64,000 nt of DNA from Jeotgalibacillus proteolyticus (GTDB lineage: Bacteria > Bacillota > Bacilli > Bacillales > Jeotgalibacillaceae), in contig NZ_PREZ01000001.1 of assembly GCF_002926065.1 (NCBI RefSeq), positions 372,001 to 436,000 on the forward strand, read 5' to 3'. The position numbers were made by a program, and so were the translations under genes. Below are positions 59,130 through 64,000 of the stretch, piece by piece (positions within the stretch are counted from its first letter, which is position 1; each line of letters opens with the position of its first letter). The notes under the pieces were generated by a model. It made no database searches. It was not told the DNA's origin and saw only the letters and a program-made list of their open reading frames with translations.

Positions 59130-60017
59130 TTAAGGTTCAATCGTCATTTCATCCAGGTATTCCTGCACCACTTTTGAAAAGGCTTCTACCTGCGGCAATT
59201 CAAACGAAGATTGATAACCCAAAAGCCATGTATCTCTTTTAAGCGTACTGTCCTCTTCTGACTGAAGCGGTATCTTATGAATATCCCCTTCAGCTCCTGT
59301 CAGCGTTATTGACGGCAAAATAGCATAGCCAATCCCGTTTAACGCCATCTGCTTACAGGTTTCAATCTGGTCCACCAAAATGTTTTGCCTCGGTGAAATT
59401 TTAAAATGCTTATTCCACCAATCCTGAATTTCCTGATAATAGGTAGAATCACTTTTGAACTGGATAAAAGGTCTTGTCGTTTTATTTAGATCTTCAAGGC
59501 GTTCGATTTCCTTATCTACGAGGTAGAGCTGGTCCTGAAATAAGTGCATTTTCGGGCCTTTCCAATCAGGAGTCCCTCTTATAATTCCTACATGAACTTC
59601 TCCGTCGTAAACAGCCTGAAGGATCTCGCTGCTCCAGCCTGTAATAAGAGAAATTCTTGCCTGCGGGTTCGCCTCGACAAAACTCTTTAAAACTTTTGGC
59701 AGCCAATTTTGCCCGACAATCGAAGCGCAGGCAATTTTTAATGTTCCATAAACCTTTGAATCCATTAGTTGCAGCTGCTCACTGATGGATTCTTCCTTTG
59801 CCAGGATCTCTTTAGCCATTTGAACAACAACCTCTCCGGCAGGGGTTAATGTTACCCCTTTTTGAGAGCGGAGAAAAAGCTGCTGCTGCCATTCCTTTTC
59901 AATCGATTGAAGCCTCTGGGACAGGGCTGGCTGTGAGACAAATAAGCGGTCAGCTGCTTTTCTCATATTCATTTCCTGTGCCAGAATAACCAGCAGACGG
60001 TAATCAGAACGGTTCAT
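59130..60017 (-). CDS. ccpC: LysR-family regulator CcpC
   Basis: A 295-residue LysR regulator: winged helix (about 5-62, NMRKAADRLFVSQPALSQRL) and a periplasmic-binding-fold effector domain. Sequence throughout (LITGWSSEILQAVYDGEVHVGIIRG, QIETCKQMALNGIGYAILPS) resembles CcpC of B. subtilis, the citrate-responsive repressor of citB and citZ. ATG at 60017 follows AAGGAG. It lies 13 bases after the MFS gene, so it is probably transcribed with it. Confidence 0.92.
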   Translation of the reverse strand: MNRSDYRLLVILAQEMNMRKAADRLFVSQPALSQRLQSIEKEWQQQLFLRSQKGVTLTPAGEVVVQMAKEILAKEESISEQLQLMDSKVYGTLKIACASIVGQNWLPKVLKSFVEANPQARISLITGWSSEILQAVYDGEVHVGIIRGTPDWKGPKMHLFQDQLYLVDKEIERLEDLNKTTRPFIQFKSDSTYYQEIQDWWNKHFKISPRQNILVDQIETCKQMALNGIGYAILPSITLTGAEGDIHKIPLQSEEDSTLKRDTWLLGYQSSFELPQVEAFSKVVQEYLDEMTIEP

Positions 60018-60030
60018 ATAGTCAAACTCC

Positions 60031-61536
60031 TTATGATGAGCGATCATTTTTTGGTAAAAACAAGATAAGCACCAGGCTGATTGCAGCAAACAGGAACACG
60101 ACCAGGTAGACAGAATTCAATCCTGTTGTCATTGCCTGCTGTAAAACATCTAAAACAGAAGGATCCAATGATTCCCTCCCTCTTGCGGTAAGAAGTTCAT
60201 TTACAGCATTTACATCAAAGCTTCTCACTTCTTCCAGGCTGCTTTCTTTAAATGAACTGCGCAGCTGAGAATTAAGAATACCTCCCAAAAGAGCTACACC
60301 TACTGTACTTCCAAGGTTTCGCATAAACATATTAGCAGCAGTTGCAGCTCCGCGCTGGTTCCACGGAACAGCACTTTGAATAGAAACTATAAAAGAGGTT
60401 GTGGTAAGGCCCATTCCAACTCCAACAAAAAAGGAAGACATTGCAGCCCACAGTGGTCCGTAGGAAGGATCCATCAGCACAAAAAAGACAGCTCCTGTTA
60501 CGAGTGCGCAGCCTCCGATTAAAGAAGTCCGATAGTAACCGATTTTAATCAGCAGTCTTCCTGCGACTACGGCTGATATCGGCCAGCCGATCGACATAGC
60601 TGTTAAAGTAAAGCCCGCCACACGGGCACTTTGCTCCATCACACCTGTAACAAAAGCCGGGAGATAGCTCGATATTCCAATCAGGAGCACCCCAGTCGCG
60701 AGGGACACTACGTTAGCGATAAAAATGGATCGATTTTTCCAGATGGAAAAGGGCATCATCGGATCTTCAGCTGTGAGCTCATGCCGAATAAAGAAAGTAA
60801 GAAACATTAGGGCAGCAGCGATAAGAGCCAGGACGATCCAGGAGGTCCAGGAAACTGAGACTCCGCCTTCCACCAATAAATACAATAAAATTGTTAAGGT
60901 TGCAGTTAGAAAAGCGGCACCTTTATAGTCAACATAACGTTTCTTCTTTTCAATATCCTCTTTTAGGAAAATCCAAAGGCCGGTCAGGGACAGAATGCCA
61001 AGCGGAATATTAACCCAGAACACATATTGCCAGCCTACTGTTTCAACAAGCAGGCCGCCTATTGCCGGGCCCATAATCGCCGAAATGCCCCAAACACTTG
61101 ATAAATACCCTTGAATTTTCGCCCGTTCTTCTTTTGTATAGATATCCCCTACTATTGTAGTGGCAATCGGCAGTACAGCACCAGCCCCAATACCCTGTAT
61201 AAATCGAAATGCAATGAGCCACTCCATTGAAACGGCAAATCCGCACAAAATGGATCCAATTAAAAAAAGAACCATACCAAACGTCATGACAGGTCTGCGG
61301 CCAAATAAATCCGAAAGCTTACCATAGATAAGAACAGAGACTGTACTCATAAGAAGGTAAGAGGAAAAAACCCAGCTATAAAGCTGAAAGCCACCCAGAT
61401 CCGCAGCAATAGCCGGCATAGCTGTTGAAACAATTGTTGCCTCAATTGCCCCAACGAACATAGCCAGCATGACGGACGCCAGAATAAACGGACGATACTT
61501 TTGTTTAATTTGTGTATTATTATCAGTTTGATCCAT
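60031..61536 (-). CDS. MFS drug:H+ antiporter, DHA2 (14-TM, EmrB/QacA) family
   Basis: A 501-residue transporter with 14 hydrophobic segments. Motif A is GKLSDLFGRRPVMT near 72, motif C-like glycine-rich ISAIMGPAIGGLLVETVGW near 151-169, and a polar loop precedes the last segment (about 420-465). The family exports drugs or amphiphiles driven by the proton gradient; substrate unknown. ATG after AGGAGAAC. It is inserted between darB (15 bases upstream) and ccpC, genes that are neighbours in B. subtilis. Confidence 0.92.
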   Translation of the reverse strand: MDQTDNNTQIKQKYRPFILASVMLAMFVGAIEATIVSTAMPAIAADLGGFQLYSWVFSSYLLMSTVSVLIYGKLSDLFGRRPVMTFGMVLFLIGSILCGFAVSMEWLIAFRFIQGIGAGAVLPIATTIVGDIYTKEERAKIQGYLSSVWGISAIMGPAIGGLLVETVGWQYVFWVNIPLGILSLTGLWIFLKEDIEKKKRYVDYKGAAFLTATLTILLYLLVEGGVSVSWTSWIVLALIAAALMFLTFFIRHELTAEDPMMPFSIWKNRSIFIANVVSLATGVLLIGISSYLPAFVTGVMEQSARVAGFTLTAMSIGWPISAVVAGRLLIKIGYYRTSLIGGCALVTGAVFFVLMDPSYGPLWAAMSSFFVGVGMGLTTTSFIVSIQSAVPWNQRGAATAANMFMRNLGSTVGVALLGGILNSQLRSSFKESSLEEVRSFDVNAVNELLTARGRESLDPSVLDVLQQAMTTGLNSVYLVVFLFAAISLVLILFLPKNDRSS

Positions 61537-61551
61537 AAAGTTCTCCTGTAG

Positions 61552-62001
61552 CTACGTGCGCTGAATTTGCATATGAATATGCCTTTGAAGCTGCTTAAGC
61601 ATTACCCTTCTGGTCATAATCCCCTGAAAGTAGCCATCTTTACCCATTACACATAGAAAAGGATGATCAACGAGTAAATTCAGTGCATATTGAAATTGGT
61701 CTGTCATTTTCAAATGAGGGATGTCTTTTTCCATCACTTCATCAACTCTTTTTTCATCCAACCGTTCAAATTCAATTTTCTCAAGTCCTAAAATGGAGTC
61801 GGTAATCATCTGTGTGCTGATTAATCCTTTTAAACGATAATCCATGTCGAGTACCGGTATGGCTGAATAACCGCTTTTCGTCAATAGCAGCAGTGCGTGT
61901 TCTATTGTATTGCCAGGCTGTACATGCGCTATTTTTTCTGACGGTATAACAAACTCTTTAATAGACGTTTCTAAAAAATCTTTATGATCAATAGAAATCA
62001 T
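61552..62001 (-). CDS. darB: CBS-pair protein DarB (YkuL/CbpB)
   Basis: A 149-residue protein composed of two CBS motifs (about 14-72 and 85-142), matching the YkuL family. In B. subtilis DarB binds c-di-AMP and, when free, binds Rel and pyruvate carboxylase to stimulate them; pycA is present elsewhere in this window. ATG after AAGGGG. Likely first gene of a darB-MFS-ccpC unit. Confidence 0.93.
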   Translation of the reverse strand: MISIDHKDFLETSIKEFVIPSEKIAHVQPGNTIEHALLLLTKSGYSAIPVLDMDYRLKGLISTQMITDSILGLEKIEFERLDEKRVDEVMEKDIPHLKMTDQFQYALNLLVDHPFLCVMGKDGYFQGIMTRRVMLKQLQRHIHMQIQRT

Positions 62002-62090
62002 GTTTAATAACCCCTTTTTTCTAAAACATTCCTATTTAATCATACCACAATAAAAGGATAAGACCGAACCTGAAGACAGCGTGACGACAT

Positions 62091-62117
62091 AAAAAAAAAA
62101 CAGCCGGTAGCCGGCTG
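62091..62117 (-). terminator. Terminator after ykuJ
   Basis: Minus strand: CAGCCGG, three-base loop, CCGGCTG, then ten T. Very strong. Confidence 0.95.
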
Positions 62118-62123
62118 CCATTC

Positions 62124-62381
62124 TTATCTCTCGTTTTCTTCCTGAAGCAGTTCAAAGATCTCAATAGCTGTCATATCAATATTATCGAAAGGATATTTTT
62201 GTGCTTTATTATCCTTATCGTATACTTCAAGCTCGAACGTATCGTTGCCAGAAAAATATTTAACCTGACAAACTCTTCTTCCGTTTACCTCAAAAAATCT
62301 TGATTGTACGTCTCCTGAATCATCTTGTTCCTGCAGCGTTTTCAAGCGCTGAATAATGCCCATTAATTGTGATTGTGACAT
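62124..62381 (-). CDS. ykuJ: YkuJ family protein (DUF1797)
   Basis: An 85-residue alpha-beta protein of the YkuJ family (LMGIIQRLKTLQE N-terminus, FEVNGRRVCQVKYF, FELEVYDKDNKAQKYPFDNIDMTAIEIFELL). Function unknown. ATG at 62381 follows GAAGGGAG; a TTG six codons earlier overlaps that site. Single-gene unit with a strong terminator, beside darB as in the B. subtilis yku region. Confidence 0.94.
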   Translation of the reverse strand: MSQSQLMGIIQRLKTLQEQDDSGDVQSRFFEVNGRRVCQVKYFSGNDTFELEVYDKDNKAQKYPFDNIDMTAIEIFELLQEENER

Positions 62382-62762
62382 AAGGAATTCTCCCTTCAAA
62401 TAAATTTATAGCAGAGTTTTTGTATACCTGCTGTCTTCAGAGGTTGTATATTAGTGCGTCTGCTCAGACGATTAAACTCATAGACAATTAATCATCAGCA
62501 CTCCTGCATTTGTATATAGCCCTGCTCTCAGCTGAACGTCGGGAACAGCTATGTAGTATTTCTTTTCCCCAAATATCCTCTTTACAAAACAAGGTATACT
62601 ATACCACAACTTCCTATAAGATCATACCGTTTGTTTCTTAAAAAAAGCAGTCTTTATTTACCATTGAATTATTTTTGTGTCTGCATATATTTTGACACAA
62701 ATCCATTCATACGACAAACTAAGTATAGGTTCAAAATTATTTACAGTCAGGAAGTGAAGGAA
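62382..62762. promoter_or_regulatory. Divergent ykuJ / glutaredoxin-like control region (no gene)
   Basis: A 381-base gap with no convincing coding sequence. It holds three dyads: CGTCTGCTCAGACG (62457-62470), AGCTG..CAGCT around 62530-62550, and GGTATACTATACC (62592-62604), a perfect 6-1-6 palindrome that on the minus strand contains TATAGT and could overlap a ykuJ -10 box. Confidence 0.4.
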
Positions 62763-63008
62763 ATGCATAAGGTGGTTTTGTATACTCAGCCACAATGCCC
62801 GCCGTGTGAAATCGTTAAAAAGTTTTTGCAGGCATACGAAATTTCTTTTCAGGAAATAAACATTAAAAAAGACGAAAACTCCAAACAATATATGATTAAT
62901 AAGCTTCAATCTTATTCTACCCCAACCATAGTTGTGGATAACGACCATGTAATAAGAGGCTTTAACCTTGATGAATTGGCTGCTTGCTTAAAAATTCCGT
63001 GTGATTAA
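62763..63008 (+). CDS. Glutaredoxin/NrdH-like thioredoxin-fold protein
   Basis: An 81-residue single-domain thioredoxin-fold protein. The active site is CPPC at 12-15 (QPQCPPCEIVKKFL), and STPTIVVDNDHVIRGFN near 50-66 holds the cis-Pro and the C-terminal glutaredoxin pattern. It likely reduces disulfides in the cytoplasm, with electrons from a thioredoxin reductase or bacillithiol system; partner unknown. ATG at 62763 is close behind AAGTGAAGGAA; a longer in-frame reading from 62631 has no ribosome binding site. No nrd genes nearby. Confidence 0.88.
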   Translation: MHKVVLYTQPQCPPCEIVKKFLQAYEISFQEINIKKDENSKQYMINKLQSYSTPTIVVDNDHVIRGFNLDELAACLKIPCD

Positions 63009-63013
63009 AAAAA

Positions 63014-63043
63014 CCGGCAGATAGGGAGCTCCCCTCCTGCCGG
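63014..63043. terminator. Bidirectional terminator
   Basis: CCGGCAG / CTGCCGG outer stem enclosing GGGAGCTCCC; A-run before, TTTT after. It lies between the convergent glutaredoxin-like gene and the small membrane protein gene. Confidence 0.9.
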
Positions 63044-63046
63044 CTT

Positions 63047-63280
63047 TTACGTAATCATGATTAAGTACACCACGTATCCCATAATCAAAATTCCTGCAAT
63101 AACATAAGTTAAAAAAATCGGGTTCAGGACAATTGAATGCCTTCTTACCGCGCCTGAGACCGACTCATCTCTGCCATCTTCGGTATTTGATTTAAGGTTG
63201 GCGATCCTCAAGGTTAAAGCAATTCCTGCAATACCAGTCATGATTAATATGATGATCAACCCTGCATAAAAAGCAGTCAT
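63047..63280 (-). CDS. Hypothetical small two-helix membrane protein
   Basis: A 77-residue protein with hydrophobic segments at about 4-25 and 54-76 separated by a charged loop (LKSNTEDGRDESVSGAVRRHS). No family recognised. ATG at 63280 lies 10 bases after AAAGGA; a GTG three codons upstream is only one base from it. The ribosome binding site falls inside an inverted repeat (63284-63313), which may limit its translation. It follows fadH by about 63 bases on the same strand. Confidence 0.72.
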   Translation of the reverse strand: MTAFYAGLIIILIMTGIAGIALTLRIANLKSNTEDGRDESVSGAVRRHSIVLNPIFLTYVIAGILIMGYVVYLIMIT

Positions 63281-63283
63281 TTT

Positions 63284-63313
63284 AAACACATCCTTTTTTT
63301 ATAGGATGTGTTT
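63284..63313 (-). promoter_or_regulatory. Inverted repeat covering the ribosome binding site of the small membrane protein gene
   Basis: Minus strand: AAACACATCC, 10-base A-rich loop, GGATGTGTTT, then AAAATG. The GGA of the ribosome binding site is in the 3' arm. No T-run follows on the minus strand, so it does not look like a normal fadH terminator. Confidence 0.6.
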
Positions 63314-63343
63314 ATTTTTTAAAGATTATTCATCTCAATCAAC

Positions 63344-64000
63344 CTAAAAAGGGAATGAATTCAGGTATTGACCGCCATCCATCGTAATGCATTCTCCATT
63401 AATATAAGCTGCATCATCAGAAAACAAAAAGGCAGCTAAAGCAGCTATTTCTTCAGGGGTGCCAAGCCTTTTTAAGGGTACTGACTGAATCGTTCTTTTA
63501 GCCGCTTCCTCAGATTCCCAAAGCTTTTCAGCACCTCCTGTTCTTTCAATAGGACCAGGTGCAATCGCGTTTGTCCGAATACCGTACTTATGACCCCATT
63601 CTACTGCCAGAGTCCTTGTAAGCGAAAGCACACCAGCTTTTGCAGCTGCAGAATGGGCCACACCCGCACCTGCATCCCATGCATAGGTTGCAACCATATT
63701 AATCATACTGCCCTTAATATTATTTTTAATCCAATAGTCCCCAGCGGCCTTAGAACAATAAAAAGTACCGTTTAAAACAATATCAATGACTGACTTCCAT
63801 CCGTTCGGCGACATTTTTTCAACCGGACAGATAAAATTTCCTGCTGCATTATTAATTAATCCATCCAGTCGCCCAAAATGCTCTACTGCTTTTTCTACCA
63901 TTCCAACTGCCATTTCGGGCTCTCTGACATCCATCTGAAATATCTCAATTTTTCCGGAGGCATCCTTAGACAATTCTTCCTGTGCTTCCTGCAGTCTGCT
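63344..64000 (-). CDS. fadH: 2,4-dienoyl-CoA reductase FadH, 5' part outside the window
   Basis: The C-terminal 218 residues of a short-chain dehydrogenase/reductase; the frame is open to the window edge, so the nucleotide-binding N-terminus is missing only because of the cut. Visible: NNAAGNFICPVEKMSPNGW (NAAG-type motif), the catalytic region TYAWDAGAGVAHSAAAKAGVLSLTR (Lys in AAKAG), and IAPGPIERTGGAEKL. It resembles B. subtilis FadH (YkuF), which reduces 2,4-dienoyl-CoA from unsaturated fatty acids with NADPH. Confidence 0.92.
   Translation of the reverse strand, partial: SRLQEAQEELSKDASGKIEIFQMDVREPEMAVGMVEKAVEHFGRLDGLINNAAGNFICPVEKMSPNGWKSVIDIVLNGTFYCSKAAGDYWIKNNIKGSMINMVATYAWDAGAGVAHSAAAKAGVLSLTRTLAVEWGHKYGIRTNAIAPGPIERTGGAEKLWESEEAAKRTIQSVPLKRLGTPEEIAALAAFLFSDDAAYINGECITMDGGQYLNSFPF

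Overview
The window is a low-GC, tightly packed chromosome segment from a spore-forming member of the Bacillaceae. Gene content and order follow the Bacillus subtilis ylb-cta-yla-ykt-pdh-yku part of the chromosome, read in reverse. There is no rRNA, tRNA, CRISPR, phage or transposase gene. Most neighbouring transcription units are separated by clear intrinsic terminators, and many genes start with GTG or TTG behind a strong ribosome binding site. The pieces come from a normal housekeeping backbone with several local rearrangements relative to B. subtilis.

Layout. 0-5.4 kb: a glycerophosphodiesterase, ylbF/ylbD/ylbC, a hotdog thioesterase, a YugN-like protein and a YtvI-type membrane protein. 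5.4-13.4 kb: the aa3/caa3 cytochrome oxidase block (ctaM, ctaG, ctaFEDCB, divergent ctaA), covering haem A synthesis, copper/haem assembly and the oxidase itself. 13.4-20.6 kb: pycA, ftsW, ylaN, small conserved yla genes. 20.6-31.1 kb: a complete ilvE - T-box leader - ilvBHC - leuABCD - ilvA branched-chain amino-acid operon set inside the yla cluster; ilvD is not in the window. 31.2-38.8 kb: ylaH, typA, ylaF, an inositol-monophosphatase family gene, ykt genes, speA and a polysaccharide deacetylase lipoprotein. 38.9-45 kb: the pyruvate dehydrogenase operon pdhABCD and ykyA. 45.2-48.8 kb: def, a tiny basic peptide gene, rpoY-rnjA and ktrC. 48.8-55.1 kb: cytochrome bd oxidase (cydAB) and a heterodimeric ABC exporter. 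55.2-64 kb: a 2-Cys peroxiredoxin, an MscS channel, a GC-rich structured repeat, two lysine/diaminopimelate genes, ccpC, an MFS pump, darB, ykuJ, a glutaredoxin-like protein and the 3' part of fadH.

How it works together. The window is dominated by central carbon flow (pyruvate to acetyl-CoA via Pdh, to oxaloacetate via PycA, to branched-chain amino acids via IlvB/IlvC) and by the two terminal oxidases that use the resulting electrons. Regulatory sites I can read fit this: a perfect CcpA cre-type match upstream of the ilvE promoter, a perfect Rex-type operator upstream of cydA, cre-like sites inside ctaB and between cydA and cydB, a T-box between ilvE and ilvB, and a Fur/PerR-type box upstream of the peroxiredoxin.

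Most interesting points: (1) a 23-codon, strongly cationic amphipathic peptide gene with its own near-consensus promoter and terminator just upstream of rpoY-rnjA; (2) ilvA has no usable start codon in its own frame, but an upstream ATG frame meets it exactly at a T TTA AAG slippery heptamer; (3) a cre-like site abutting a terminator-like hairpin between cydA and cydB; (4) a nested-hairpin GC-rich repeat after ykuT.
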